This document shows positions 48,137 through 57,788 of a DNA stretch of 64,000 nt, one piece after another. A program made the position numbers and the translations under genes. This DNA is from Rivularia sp. T60_A2020_040 (GTDB lineage Bacteria; Cyanobacteriota; Cyanobacteriia; Cyanobacteriales; Nostocaceae). The notes below the pieces were generated by a model. The model was not told the DNA's origin, did no database searches, and saw only the letters and a list, made by a program, of their open reading frames with translations. Numbering within the stretch: position 1 is the stretch's first letter; the number at the start of each line of letters is the position of its first letter. The stretch spans positions 1 through 64,000 of the forward strand of contig JACYMD010000050.1 of assembly GCA_015272215.1 (NCBI GenBank). The letters run 5' to 3'.

Positions 48137-49314
48137 GCTTCAGGTAGTATCAACATGGCATCACCGAAGGAATAAAAGCGATATTGAGCTTTAATGGCTT
48201 CTTGATATACACTCAACAATCGTTTTCTCCCAATTAAAGCACTTACCAACATCAGTAAACTCGAACGTGGTAAATGAAAGTTGGTAATCAAACCTTGCAC
48301 TACTCGCCATTTATAACCAGGATATATAAATAAGTTGGTTTCTCCACAAAATGGCTGCAATTCCCCTGATGTAGCTGCTCCTTCTAATGCACGTACTACC
48401 GTTGTTCCTACTGCAATTACTCTTCCACCTTTGGCTTTAGTTTCGCGGATTTGCTCTACTGTCTGCTTTGGTACTTCAATCCATTCTTTGTGCATTTCGT
48501 GAGTAGTTACGTCTTCTACTTCCACCGGACGAAATGTACCCACTCCCACGTGTAAAGTGACGAAAGCTCGATTAATTCCAGTTTGCTGTAATGTTTCTAA
48601 TAATTCAGGAGTAAAATGCAGTCCCGCTGTGGGTGCTGCAACTGCTCCAGGATGTTCAGCATAAACTGTTTGATACTGTTGGCTTTCGGCATTGCTCGCC
48701 GTAATATAAGGCGGTAAGGGTATTTCTCCAAATACATCTAATAGCTGTATCAAAGATATTCCAGGAGGTAAATCAAATTGCAGCAATCGTCCTCCTGTCG
48801 CTTCGTCTGTCTGCAAAACTTTGGCAACTAATTGTTTACAAGGTTCTAAACTATCTTTCCTCGGCTCAAAAATAATCTCGCTACCTGACTTGAATCGCTT
48901 TCCCGGTTTAACTAATGCTAACCAACAATTGTGCTGCAATTCTTCCAACAGCAAAACTTCTATTTGGGCTCCCGTAGATTTACGTCCGTATAGTCTCGCT
49001 GGTATGACTTTTGTATCATTCATTACTAGTAAATCCTGGGGACGAAGAATCACTGGTAAATCCCGAAAAACTCGATTGTCAGGTATTTTTTGTATCCCAG
49101 TATCAAGTGAATCTACTACCAACAAACGCGAACTATCTCTGGGAACAACGGGGTTTTGAGCAATTAATTCCGGAGGTAAATCATAGTCGTATCCATCGAG
49201 AGAACAGTCTAGATTCACATCTGTAGTAATTTGACTTGAAGGGTAAATACCTTGAGACAAATAGGTTTCTGACTCAGAAGAATTGGGTTTTCCCATAAAA
49301 GGTGGTTGCTGCAT
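48124..49314 (-). CDS. queA: tRNA preQ1(34) S-adenosylmethionine ribosyltransferase-isomerase
   Basis: Adds the ribosyl part of SAM to preQ1-modified tRNA in queuosine synthesis. It has 396 residues. The QueA core begins at [17 protein letters not shown] (about residue 38) and includes [28 protein letters not shown] and [17 protein letters not shown]. The first 35 residues are not part of the usual family start; ATG 49296 and later starts are possible. The C-terminal VDS is encoded by a heptamer array. Confidence 0.94.
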   Translation of the reverse strand: MQQPPFMGKPNSSESETYLSQGIYPSSQITTDVNLDCSLDGYDYDLPPELIAQNPVVPRDSSRLLVVDSLDTGIQKIPDNRVFRDLPVILRPQDLLVMNDTKVIPARLYGRKSTGAQIEVLLLEELQHNCWLALVKPGKRFKSGSEIIFEPRKDSLEPCKQLVAKVLQTDEATGGRLLQFDLPPGISLIQLLDVFGEIPLPPYITASNAESQQYQTVYAEHPGAVAAPTAGLHFTPELLETLQQTGINRAFVTLHVGVGTFRPVEVEDVTTHEMHKEWIEVPKQTVEQIRETKAKGGRVIAVGTTVVRALEGAATSGELQPFCGETNLFIYPGYKWRVVQGLITNFHLPRSSLLMLVSALIGRKRLLSVYQEAIKAQYRFYSFGDAMLILPEAVDS

Positions 49315-49563
49315 TGATATTTATAGTTTTTTAAAGGAAAAAATTTCAATTATAGTTTATGAAAAAATCTTAATTATTAACCCTAAGTGATATTAAGCAT
49401 ATTATCAATTAGAGTATATTTAAGTAATACGCAAAATCAAAGATAAAAATTGGGTAAACCTCCCCATCCAAAAACGGGGGCTTTTACCCTACCGGAGTTG
49501 GGATCAATATATCAATAATAGAAATGTAGAGATGTAAAGTTGGCTTTGATCCCAAGCACTAAG

Positions 49564-49953
49564 ATGGAATATTTGTATTACCTGGCAAATGCCAGTTTAA
49601 CTTTAAGGGTAGTTCAATATTTGCACGCTAGACCCCGGATACCTGTTTCCTTCATCACCGTAATTCATCAGATAGATGGTTGGGTGGTTAGAGTCAAACT
49701 TGATTATCAGATTTCTCCTGATTTAGATGGTGATATCCGGTCTTTTTTGAACGAGTTAGGAATTCGTTACGAACCTCCAATGCGAGTACAAATGGCACTT
49801 TGGAGTTTGGAAGCACAACAAAATCCGGTTGAAGTCATGCGTCGTTATCAAGTCGCTATTGTTTCTCACGGTAGCCCCGACAAAGAAGAAATTGAAGCAT
49901 TTCGACAACAATTTGTTAGAGGATTGGGTTACTGTCCGGAAACCCTAGCATGA
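49564..49953 (+). CDS. Uncharacterised small cyanobacterial protein
   Basis: This 129-residue protein starts at ATG 49564; a TTG 24 bases upstream is in frame. It is cytosolic, with no signal or membrane helix. It opens with MEYLYYLANASLTLRVVQY, continues with mixed strands (VSFITVIHQIDGWVVRVKL) and ends helical (DKEEIEAFRQQFVRGLGY). I do not recognise a family. It is divergent from queA and convergent with yraN. Balanced composition suggests a real gene. Confidence 0.65.
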   Translation: MEYLYYLANASLTLRVVQYLHARPRIPVSFITVIHQIDGWVVRVKLDYQISPDLDGDIRSFLNELGIRYEPPMRVQMALWSLEAQQNPVEVMRRYQVAIVSHGSPDKEEIEAFRQQFVRGLGYCPETLA

Positions 49954-50037
49954 ATATTGTTGCTGTATGCAACTTTTATCGCTAGGTGGTTATTAGTTGA
50001 TAATCGGTAATTTATCTATTTGTATTTATCACGAATC

Positions 50038-50496
50038 TTACTCATTGTCAATTGAATACTCAAATGCTGCGGCAATGTATTCTTCTAAGGTTAAATAATA
50101 TCCCGATACTGATAAACTAGCTAAAAAATTTGTTTGAGTTATTTTTCTCTGACAGCAAACAATCGCGACATCAAACTGGCAAAGATAGTCTGCTTTTTCA
50201 GGAAACTTTGCCAGAAACATCGCAGCAGTGCGGCAAAGTTTAGCTTGTTTTTTTGGTGCTAAAGCCATTCTTCCTTGAGCATCCCAACTACCCGGAGAAC
50301 GGGTTTTGACTTCGACGAATGCTAAGGTAACGCTACCCAAATTATCTTCCCTTTCGGCAATAATATCAATTTCTCCCCAACGACAGTGCCAGCGACGATG
50401 TAGAATTATCCAACCCGTTGATTTGAGCCATTGGGTTACGAAGTCTTCACCTAAAGCACCAATATCGGGATAATGAGAGGAAGAATGGTTCGTCAT
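50038..50496 (-). CDS. YraN/UPF0102-family nuclease-like protein
   Basis: This 152-residue protein has the predicted Holliday-junction-resolvase-like fold of UPF0102. The metal-site pattern is complete: GEDFVTQWLKSTGW, then RWGEIDIIA and FVEVKTRS. In vivo function is unsettled for the family. Its ATG lies only 16 bp from the start of the divergent pentapeptide gene, so the promoters must overlap. Confidence 0.9.
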   Translation of the reverse strand: MTNHSSSHYPDIGALGEDFVTQWLKSTGWIILHRRWHCRWGEIDIIAEREDNLGSVTLAFVEVKTRSPGSWDAQGRMALAPKKQAKLCRTAAMFLAKFPEKADYLCQFDVAIVCCQRKITQTNFLASLSVSGYYLTLEEYIAAAFEYSIDNE

Positions 50497-50512
50497 GAGC
50501 AGCTAAATTATC

Positions 50513-51019
50513 ATGATTTTTACTAAAAGTAACTGGATTAAGGTAAGTATACTTAGTTTATTGTTTTGGGGAATAGTTTATATTTTGCCGTCAAATCTAA
50601 CTCCCCAGGCTTTGGCTTTGGATTACGATAAGGAAATTTTAATCGAAGCTGATTTCTCCAATCGCGATTTAACGGATTCTAGTTTTACGAAAGCGAATCT
50701 TCGCGATAGCAACTTTAGTAATTCTAATTTGCAGGGTGTAAGATTTTTTGCGACTAATTTGGAGTCAGCAAATTTAAGGAATACCAACCTCAGATATGCG
50801 ACTTTAGATTCGGCACGTTTAGTAAAAGCAGATTTGACAAATGCAGTGTTAGAAGGTGCATTTGCATCCAACGCTAGATTCGACGGTGCGATTATTGATG
50901 GTGCTGATTTTACCGATGTGTTATTACGTCGCGACGAGCAAGAGAAATTGTGTCAATTAGCCAAAGGTACTAATCCCACCACAGGGCGCAATACTCGCGA
51001 TACTTTATATTGTTCGTAG
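50513..51019 (+). CDS. Exported pentapeptide-repeat protein
   Basis: This 168-residue protein has an N-terminal signal segment (VSILSLLFWGIVYILPSNL, with a likely cut near ALALDYD). Then come about 15 pentapeptide repeats (DFSNRDLTDSSFTKANLRDS and so on) and a short C-terminal tail with two Cys (EKLCQLAKG and TLYCS). Similar proteins occur in the thylakoid lumen. Function is unknown. The two cysteines may form a disulfide (inference). Confidence 0.85.
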   Translation: MIFTKSNWIKVSILSLLFWGIVYILPSNLTPQALALDYDKEILIEADFSNRDLTDSSFTKANLRDSNFSNSNLQGVRFFATNLESANLRNTNLRYATLDSARLVKADLTNAVLEGAFASNARFDGAIIDGADFTDVLLRRDEQEKLCQLAKGTNPTTGRNTRDTLYCS

Positions 51020-51166
51020 GTCAAATATAGCAAATTTCGGTTGAGTCCAATGCACTAAAACCTCACCCCCATCCGCTCTCCGTATATTAGGAGAGGGGTT
51101 AAGAGGGCGGGGTGAGGTAATATTTGTATTCCACCCAAGTGAAAACCGCTATATATCGTAATCATC

Positions 51167-51335
51167 AGAAGTCGGGTTTTTAGCTTATATATTTGTAACA
51201 GCAGACAATACTCCTATCCCGCTGGAAAATTACCTATTTCTCTTTATCTCTTTCCTTTGTGTTCTCTGCGTCTCTGCGGTTTTTTTATCGGTAATCTTCT
51301 GCCGGGAAGGGAGTAGTTATAAAAACCCGGCTTCT
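51167..51335. mobile_element. 169-bp MITE-like element with inverted ends
   Basis: The ends are near-perfect inverted repeats: AGAAGTCGGGTTTTTA (51167-51182) against the complement of AAAAACCCGGCTTCT (51321-51335). The inside matches the copy at 63663-63851 in opposite orientation and partly that at 6123-6256. No ORF is present. It fills the gap between the pentapeptide gene and dnaG. Confidence 0.75.
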
Positions 51336-51355
51336 CAAAACCCACATCAACTAGA

Positions 51356-53317
51356 TTAAGATTCTCCTATAGAAAAACATCGCTGTTGATCTAATTCTTT
51401 CAAACGTTTTTTTTCAGCCATAAAAGCTTGATAATAAGATTGATATTGTTCTGGTTGAGTTTCTGCATTGGTTTGCTCCCAAAGTTCGTAAAAGTGACGG
51501 AAGCGTTTTTCTCGCAATACTTTTTCCATGCTCAAAGTTGCTCTTAAAATTTGTAGGGGAGTGCGAATTATTTGCTGTTGGGCTGTTTCGTTTAAGTGGA
51601 ATAAATGAGAAACTAATTCGATTTGTTCGGGAAATTCTAAATATCTATCTTGCAAAGTTGATATTAATTCTGTGGAATAATTTGGATTAGAAATATCTGC
51701 TGATTGAATTTCAACAATTTGTTGCCATAACAATCGGTGATGAGACAAACTAAATTGTAAATTTCTGGCTTCTAAACTTTCAATAATCGTTTTCCGGTAT
51801 TCTGGAGAATGTAAATAAATTAGTAATAATAAACTCTCCGCTTCTTCTAAAAGACTGTATTCTTTAGGAATTGATTTGAAAGCATTCCCAGAATTATCTT
51901 GAAATTTGCGGTTTGAAGATGGAGATGTATAACTTTTATTTTTATAATTTACTCCTGCTGATTTATGATGAGGAGAAATTTGAGTTAATAAATTTTCTAC
52001 TCGTAATGGAGTAAGTCTAGTGTCTCCCAAACTGAGTATTTCCGCACAACGAGAAACATAATAATCTCGCGTATCGGTATTATCTATATTCTTTAATAAT
52101 TTAACCATTTGCTGACAGACTTTTTGAAAATCTGTAGCTTGTTTCAAATCACAATCTTTGGTAATTTGTTCAATCTGCCAATCTAACCATAACGGTGCAT
52201 TTGCTAACAGTTGTTGATAATCTTCTGAAGTATGACTAAACAAATATTCATCAGCATCTTTACCATCAGGAATATTGAGAATTTTGAGTTGGACTTCACC
52301 CTTATAAGCTAAATTCGCGACTTCACCAATTGCTCTTTCTGCTGCAAGAGTTCCAGCTTTATCCGCATCAAAATTGAGAATTAACTGTTTAGAATCACTG
52401 TAACGCATAGCTAAACGTACTTGTTCAATACTTAAAGCCGTACCCAACGAAGCAACAACATTATTAATTCCAACTGCATGGAGAGCGATAACATCAAAAT
52501 AACCTTCCACTACCACAGCTTGGTCGAATTGGGAAATACCAGATTTCGCTTTATCTAATCCGAATAACGTTCTACCTTTATGAAAAACTTCGGTTTCCGG
52601 TGAATTTAAATATTTAGGTTGTTCATCATCTAAACTTCTACCACCAAAAGCAATTACTTTCCCGGTAATATCGTGAATAGGAATCATTAAACGGTTGCGA
52701 AAAGCATCATAATAACCCCTACCTTCTGCACGAGATTTAATTAATCCTGCTTTATCCAATAACTGTACCGGATAACGTTTATCTTCCACTAAATAACGAT
52801 ATAAAATTTCCCAACCAACTGGAGCATAACCTAACTCAAACTTTTTAATAGTTTCATCTGTTAACTTGCGCTGTTGTTGAAGATATTCTAAAGCAACTTC
52901 CCCACTTGGTTGCCATAAAGCGTGTTGATAAAAACGCGAAGCCACCTCAAGAACTTCGTATATTTGTTTACGTTCCGATAATTGACGCTGTAATTCTTGT
53001 CGTTGTTCGGGTTCTAAAGTTTCTACAGGTACTTGATAGCGTCGTGCTAAATCTAAGACAACTTCAGCAAAAGAACGTTTATCCAACTCCATCATGAATT
53101 TGATTACATTCCCTCCAGCTTGACAGCCAAAACAGTAATACATCTGTTTGCTAGGACTTACACTAAAGCTAGGAGTTTTTTCATTGTGGAAAGGACATAA
53201 TCCTAAAAAATCTTTACCACGCTTGCGTAAAACAACTCGTTCTGATATGACATCAACAATGTCAGCCCGTTGTTTGACTTCTTCAATAGTATCTTGGTGC
53301 AAGCGGGGGATTTGCAT
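51356..53317 (-). CDS. dnaG: DNA primase
   Basis: Makes RNA primers at the replication fork. It has 653 residues. The CHC2 zinc finger CPFHNEKTPSF...YYCFGCQAGG lies at about 41-71. The TOPRIM catalytic core (about 150-350) has FGGRSLDDEQPKYLNSPET, VVEGYFDVIALH and LNFDADKAGTLAAERA. The C-terminal helicase-binding domain is more variable. Length is typical for cyanobacteria. rpsU and rpoD, its neighbours in some bacteria, are absent. Confidence 0.96.
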   Translation of the reverse strand: MQIPRLHQDTIEEVKQRADIVDVISERVVLRKRGKDFLGLCPFHNEKTPSFSVSPSKQMYYCFGCQAGGNVIKFMMELDKRSFAEVVLDLARRYQVPVETLEPEQRQELQRQLSERKQIYEVLEVASRFYQHALWQPSGEVALEYLQQQRKLTDETIKKFELGYAPVGWEILYRYLVEDKRYPVQLLDKAGLIKSRAEGRGYYDAFRNRLMIPIHDITGKVIAFGGRSLDDEQPKYLNSPETEVFHKGRTLFGLDKAKSGISQFDQAVVVEGYFDVIALHAVGINNVVASLGTALSIEQVRLAMRYSDSKQLILNFDADKAGTLAAERAIGEVANLAYKGEVQLKILNIPDGKDADEYLFSHTSEDYQQLLANAPLWLDWQIEQITKDCDLKQATDFQKVCQQMVKLLKNIDNTDTRDYYVSRCAEILSLGDTRLTPLRVENLLTQISPHHKSAGVNYKNKSYTSPSSNRKFQDNSGNAFKSIPKEYSLLEEAESLLLLIYLHSPEYRKTIIESLEARNLQFSLSHHRLLWQQIVEIQSADISNPNYSTELISTLQDRYLEFPEQIELVSHLFHLNETAQQQIIRTPLQILRATLSMEKVLREKRFRHFYELWEQTNAETQPEQYQSYYQAFMAEKKRLKELDQQRCFSIGES

Positions 53318-53322
53318 GATTT

Positions 53323-53412
53323 AACAGTTGACAGTGGACAGTTGACAGTTGACAGTTGACAGTTGACAGTTGACAGTTAACCTTTAACCTTTGACCTTTG
53401 ACCTTTGACCTT
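53323..53412. repeat. Heptamer arrays upstream of dnaG
   Basis: CAGTTGA units (53323-53378) run into CCTTTGA/CCTTTAA units. They begin six bases before the dnaG ATG, on the side where its promoter should be. Confidence 0.92.
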
Positions 53413-53497
53413 TTTTTACCTTTATATCCTTGTCCCCAGTACCAGAATGGTGTAAACAATCTTTTACGATAACTTTTAATCAGAGGAAATACTGAAG

Positions 53498-54850
53498 ATG
53501 GGACGTATTTTTATTTCAGCAGGTCACGGAGGTAAGGAAACAGGAGGTATAGATCCAGGTTTTATTGCGGGTGGCACAACTGAAGCCAAGGAAATGATTT
53601 TACTACGGGATTTAATTTTAACGGAATTAAGGGCGCGTGGGTTGGAAGTTCTTTCGGTTCCAGATTCTTTGAGTGCTAGAGCGAGTATTGAGTGGATAAA
53701 TTCCCGTGGTAATCGTAATGATGTCGCGGTGGAAATTCATGCCGATTCTGCTTCTAGCCCTGCTGTAAACGGCGCTAGCGTCTATTATATTGCTAATAAT
53801 GAAGAACGTAAAAGCAATGCCGAAACCCTGTTGATGGCGCTGCTACGTCGGGTTCCGCAGTTAAATAGTCGGGGGGTGAAGCCGGATACTGCAACTGGGA
53901 TGGGACAGTTGATATTTACTCGTCAAGTTGCGATCGCGTCTTTGTTGATGCAAGTTATTTTCTTGAGTAGTCCCCAAGACCGTGCTTTATTACAAACCCG
54001 TCGTCGGGAATTTGCGGTGGGGATAGCTGATGGAATGGTAGCATGGAGTCGCGTAATTGATCCAGGTTCAACTCCGCCACCGGAACCAACTTATCCAGGA
54101 ATTAATATTCAAATTAACGGTCAAACTTATTCAGAGCAAGGAATATTAGTAAACGGTAATGCCTATATTCCCATAGATTTAGTTGACCGTTTGCAAATTG
54201 ACTTATCAAAAACTACTAATGTACGTCGTCTGAGCTACCGCAGAATAGTTTATGTCAAAGCAATAGAATTACGAGAATTTAATATATCAATAGCTTGGGA
54301 TGCTGCGAATCGTACCGTAATTTTAAAATCAAATTTAGCAATTTGTGCCAACCAAATTAGTCAAATAATCTCTCGTGGTGCAACTTCGGAAGTACAGTTA
54401 CAAATATTTTTGAGAGACAATAATCAAGATGCTTTGGTGAAGTTTCCCGACATACCCAAACTGTATCGAGAAGAAGCAGCAATTGAGGGAGTGAATCACG
54501 ACATTGCTTTTTGTCAAATGTGTTTAGAAACCGGATTTTTACGTTTTGGGGATGATATTCAACCCCAACAAAATAACTTTGCAGGATTAGGAACTATCGG
54601 TGGTGGAAGGGAAACAGCATCATTTCCTAGTGCGAGAATTGGAGTCCGCGCTCATATTCAACATTTAAAAGCTTACGCCAGTTTGGAACCTTTATCACAG
54701 GAAGTTGTAGACCCCAGATTTCGCTTTGTGACGCGGGGTATTGCACCGTTAGTGACAGATTTATCGGGTAGATGGGAGGCAGATTTGCAATATGGAGAGA
54801 AGATTATCGCATTAGTGAAGCGGTTGTATGAATCGGCAGGGTTTCTGTAG
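53498..54850 (+). CDS. N-acetylmuramoyl-L-alanine amidase with glucosaminidase domain
   Basis: This 450-residue protein joins three parts. Residues 1-180 are an Amidase_3 domain, with ISAGHGGKETGG and VEIHADS giving the zinc ligands and E26-type Glu. Residues 200-285 resemble the copper-amine-oxidase-N-like stalk domain (INGQTYSEQGILVNGNAYIPI). Residues 300-450 are a glucosaminidase-type domain (EAAIEGVNHDIAFCQMCLETGFLRFG, QQNNFAGLG). It would cut peptidoglycan at two bond types. No signal peptide is visible at the N terminus, which starts directly with the amidase fold. Confidence 0.85.
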   Translation: MGRIFISAGHGGKETGGIDPGFIAGGTTEAKEMILLRDLILTELRARGLEVLSVPDSLSARASIEWINSRGNRNDVAVEIHADSASSPAVNGASVYYIANNEERKSNAETLLMALLRRVPQLNSRGVKPDTATGMGQLIFTRQVAIASLLMQVIFLSSPQDRALLQTRRREFAVGIADGMVAWSRVIDPGSTPPPEPTYPGINIQINGQTYSEQGILVNGNAYIPIDLVDRLQIDLSKTTNVRRLSYRRIVYVKAIELREFNISIAWDAANRTVILKSNLAICANQISQIISRGATSEVQLQIFLRDNNQDALVKFPDIPKLYREEAAIEGVNHDIAFCQMCLETGFLRFGDDIQPQQNNFAGLGTIGGGRETASFPSARIGVRAHIQHLKAYASLEPLSQEVVDPRFRFVTRGIAPLVTDLSGRWEADLQYGEKIIALVKRLYESAGFL

Positions 54851-54904
54851 ATGTAATCTTCTTAGCTATAATTTTGATTAAAGCGCTGCTACACTGCGGT
54901 TGTG

Positions 54905-55066
54905 ATGTGGTTTAGCTTTCTGAATGCAACGCAGTTTAGTATGAGAATTCCTCCAAAATTAGATGAGAGGATAAAAGAGTATGCTGATCATGATCGTATT
55001 ACCAAAAGCAAGGTAATGTCAGATGTCGTTAATCATGATTTGGCTTTTTCTAGTGATTTAACTTGA
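54905..55066 (+). CDS. Small ribbon-helix-helix protein
   Basis: This 53-codon frame from ATG 54905 (or 41 codons from ATG 54941) shows the ribbon-helix-helix pattern. A beta strand (ATQFSMRIPPKLDERIKEYA) leads to a first helix, a turn with RITKSK, and a second helix (VMSDVVNHDLAF). Such proteins are DNA-binding antitoxins or small repressors. No toxin gene adjoins on either side. It may be an antitoxin left after toxin loss. It lies 49 bp before the PhnD-like gene. Confidence 0.6.
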   Translation: MWFSFLNATQFSMRIPPKLDERIKEYADHDRITKSKVMSDVVNHDLAFSSDLT

Positions 55067-55115
55067 AGTTATTATTTCTGATAATTTGATTAAAAAATCT
55101 ATTACTAACTTAAAC

Positions 55116-56450
55116 ATGAAGTTTAGAGAAATAGACGGAAGAATAAAAATATTACTATTAATGCTTTGCGAGATACTTCTAGGAGTAATTCTCAGCTTAA
55201 TTAGTTCCCGAATATCTAGCAATTTAAACAATCTAAACATTAATGTAAATCAGACATTAGTTATGCTAATAATTTTACTGTTTATAATCTGTTGTGTTTT
55301 AGTATTAGTTAAGTATTTTCAAAAAGTAGAACATAAAACTTCTCAAAAAGATATTTCACCAGAGCAGAGTGCTGTACCAGTAACTACCAAGTTACAATCA
55401 ACAAAAAAAATTCTAGCTCGCAAAGTTTTTGTAAGTACTAGTTTGGTACTTGCTGGTTTTGTTGCTGCATTTATTGTTCAAAAAATTCTAGATAATCCTG
55501 TAATACCTCCCTTACCTGTGGCATCTCCGACTCCTATCTCCACATCGATTCCCAGGGTTATTAAAGTACTTAAATTTGCTATCCTTCCCACATTAGATTT
55601 TAAAACTTTAGCAGAGCAGGAGAATTGGAATAACTTCATTAAAGATATGGAGAGAACATTGGGAATTTCGGCGAATATTTTGCCTGTACAAAGTTATAAA
55701 GAAGCGATTGAAGCAATCAATAATAATGATGCTCAGATTGCTTGGTTTGGTGGTCAATCCTACATCGAAGCAGCCAAAGAAAATCAAATTGAAGCCTTTG
55801 CTCAAACTGTAAATAATGATGGTAGTAGAGGTTATTACTCATATTTAATTACGAATAAAAATCAGCCAATATCACAGGTAGAAGCACTGGATAAAAACCA
55901 AAGTGATAAATACATAATTGATGCAATAAAAAAGAGCTTAATAGTCACATTTGCTTTCAACGATAAAAATTCTACTTCTGGTTTTTTAATTCCAAATTTG
56001 TGCGTTTTTGCTAAAAATGGTATCGAACCCGAAACAGTTTTGAGTAACCCACCATCTTTTCTTCGCAGTCATGAAGCCACAGCACTTGCTGTAGCAGATG
56101 AACGTGTAGATGTCGCAACAAATAATAGTGAAGCTTTAGCTCGTCTGCAAAAAAGTCATCCCCAAGCTTATCAAAAAATCGAAATCATTTGGGAATCTCC
56201 GATTATTCCCAGTGACCCCATAGCTTATCGTAAAGATTTACCAGAAAACATTAAGAAAAATATTCAAGATTTTTTCTACAACTATCAAAATCAAACAGTT
56301 CTCAATATTATGGGATGGAGTGGATTTGAGCAAGCATCGGATGCTACCTGGAACATAATTCGCGATTTTGATGATATTACAAAGAAAATAAAAAGTGGCG
56401 CATCTAACAGCCAATTGCAAGCAGAAGCACAACGTATTTGCTCACCGTAA
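55116..56450 (+). CDS. Membrane-anchored PhnD-like substrate-binding protein
   Basis: From ATG 55116 (a TTG 30 bases earlier is in frame) it has 444 residues. Three N-terminal hydrophobic stretches (about residues 8-28, 42-65 and 104-122) precede a phosphate/phosphonate-type periplasmic binding domain (about 150-410). This domain has LKFAILPTLDFKTLAEQENW, AQIAWFGGQSYIEA and a serine-rich STSGFLIPNL ligand loop. No ABC permease or ATPase gene is near. A sensor or scavenging role rather than ordinary ABC transport is possible. Confidence 0.78.
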   Translation: MKFREIDGRIKILLLMLCEILLGVILSLISSRISSNLNNLNINVNQTLVMLIILLFIICCVLVLVKYFQKVEHKTSQKDISPEQSAVPVTTKLQSTKKILARKVFVSTSLVLAGFVAAFIVQKILDNPVIPPLPVASPTPISTSIPRVIKVLKFAILPTLDFKTLAEQENWNNFIKDMERTLGISANILPVQSYKEAIEAINNNDAQIAWFGGQSYIEAAKENQIEAFAQTVNNDGSRGYYSYLITNKNQPISQVEALDKNQSDKYIIDAIKKSLIVTFAFNDKNSTSGFLIPNLCVFAKNGIEPETVLSNPPSFLRSHEATALAVADERVDVATNNSEALARLQKSHPQAYQKIEIIWESPIIPSDPIAYRKDLPENIKKNIQDFFYNYQNQTVLNIMGWSGFEQASDATWNIIRDFDDITKKIKSGASNSQLQAEAQRICSP

Positions 56451-56467
56451 TCAAGCTTTAAATCATT

Positions 56468-56639
56468 AGGGCTTACGCAACTGGCACATTTTCCTTGTAG
56501 GGTGCGTAGTTTAGAATAAATTTGAACGTAGTAATCAGGTTTGTACCGTCACGCACCATCAACCATTTGTGACAATAATGATGCTACTGCGTCACGCTCC
56601 GCGTTCAGTTTACTGACTCGTCAGAGTAACGTAAGTCCT
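56468..56639. mobile_element. 172-bp MITE-like element with inverted ends
   Basis: AGGGCTTACGCAAC at the left and GTAACGTAAGTCCT at the right are imperfect inverted repeats. The inside has GGTGCGT...ACGCACC-type pairing. No ORF is present. It lies in the 316-bp gap before the HNH-like gene. Confidence 0.6.
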
Positions 56640-56766
56640 GATAATTATAAATTTTTAACGAACCATAGATAAAATTGCTATTACGATTTTTACGGTTTGT
56701 TACAAGCTATGAATTTTAAGGGAACAATAAGAAAAGAACTACCATGTTTTAGTATTTTCTTAACCC

Positions 56767-57771
56767 ATGTCTGAAAATCGAGAGCGTAATTCCGCTATTA
56801 ATGCGACTGCTAATATCAAAGTTCACCACGCCAGAATTTGCGATTTACCTCCCAATGTGCTGCTTAAAATATATAGAGGTGGAATTCGCTCTGGTGAACC
56901 ATCAAGAACTACCTCACAAGCCACAGAAATGTTGAAGAAAATACCTCCATCTCAACGAGCAGGTATTGACGGAAAATCCGCAGGTGGTAACGTTCAAGAA
57001 TATTTATCTGATAAGCACGCAAGTCATATCAAGCCACATAGTAAAGGTGGTTCCAATAATCCCAGAAATATTAAATGGGAAGATGGGAAAGAAAATATTG
57101 CTCGTGGTAATAAGCCCATGACTTGGCAAGAGCAAATGAGATTGAATTCTAAATGGCATTTTGATAATCTTACGGGTGCGGTGAAAGCAGGGGTAAAAGC
57201 CACACCTTTGGGAGCAGCAGTTGGTGCAGCTACCACAGCACCGTTTTCCATGCTTACGAATGCGCTACGGGTAATTAGAGGTGAAATTTCCGCACCAGAA
57301 GCAGCTATAGAAACAGTAAAAGATACCGTAGTTGGCGGTACTGTAGGAGGTGTTACAGCTTTTACCATTACAACTATTGCAGCAGCTTGTCCACCAATTG
57401 CGATCGCATTAACAGCAGTAGCACCAGCTTTAACCGTTGTGGGAACTGCGGGTATGATTTACGAGTTTTTCAATATTCTTGAAAATCACAAGCAGGAAGT
57501 TAAAGTTTACTATGAATCTTTAACTCAGCAAGAATTAAAACATTTACAAGCAATTGAAAACGAATTAATTCACGGACATCATAAAAATTTAGAGTTTATA
57601 GCTGAAGCAAAAGCTGTTAATCAAACGATAAAAAATCGACCAATTAAACCTGGTATCGAAGCCGCAGTAAAACGATATCAAGAATCCGTAACTATAGCTC
57701 AATCTTTAGGATTAACTTCAGCAGATAGTCCGTTACTGGGTAATTCCGTGTACCCTTCTCTTCCTCTATAA
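56767..57771 (+). CDS. HNH-like protein with glycine-rich membrane region
   Basis: This 334-residue protein is of unknown function. Residues 84-115 look like a beta-beta-alpha metal (HNH) nuclease site: HASHIKPHSKGGSNNPRN then KENIARG, with His84/His87/His91 and Asn98/101/110 as candidate ligands. No zinc-binding Cys pairs are present. Two hydrophobic Gly/Ala-rich segments follow (about 145-165 and 187-235), then a helical C terminus. It starts a plus-strand set: the next gene begins 17 bp later and a dynamin-like GTPase follows. The nuclease assignment is by motif only. Confidence 0.6.
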   Translation: MSENRERNSAINATANIKVHHARICDLPPNVLLKIYRGGIRSGEPSRTTSQATEMLKKIPPSQRAGIDGKSAGGNVQEYLSDKHASHIKPHSKGGSNNPRNIKWEDGKENIARGNKPMTWQEQMRLNSKWHFDNLTGAVKAGVKATPLGAAVGAATTAPFSMLTNALRVIRGEISAPEAAIETVKDTVVGGTVGGVTAFTITTIAAACPPIAIALTAVAPALTVVGTAGMIYEFFNILENHKQEVKVYYESLTQQELKHLQAIENELIHGHHKNLEFIAEAKAVNQTIKNRPIKPGIEAAVKRYQESVTIAQSLGLTSADSPLLGNSVYPSLPL

Positions 57772-57788
57772 AAATAATAATTTATATT

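Noticed and set aside
53323-53412. CRISPR array
   Set aside because: The repeats are contiguous 7-bp units without spacers; they belong to the cyanobacterial heptamer arrays seen throughout the window.
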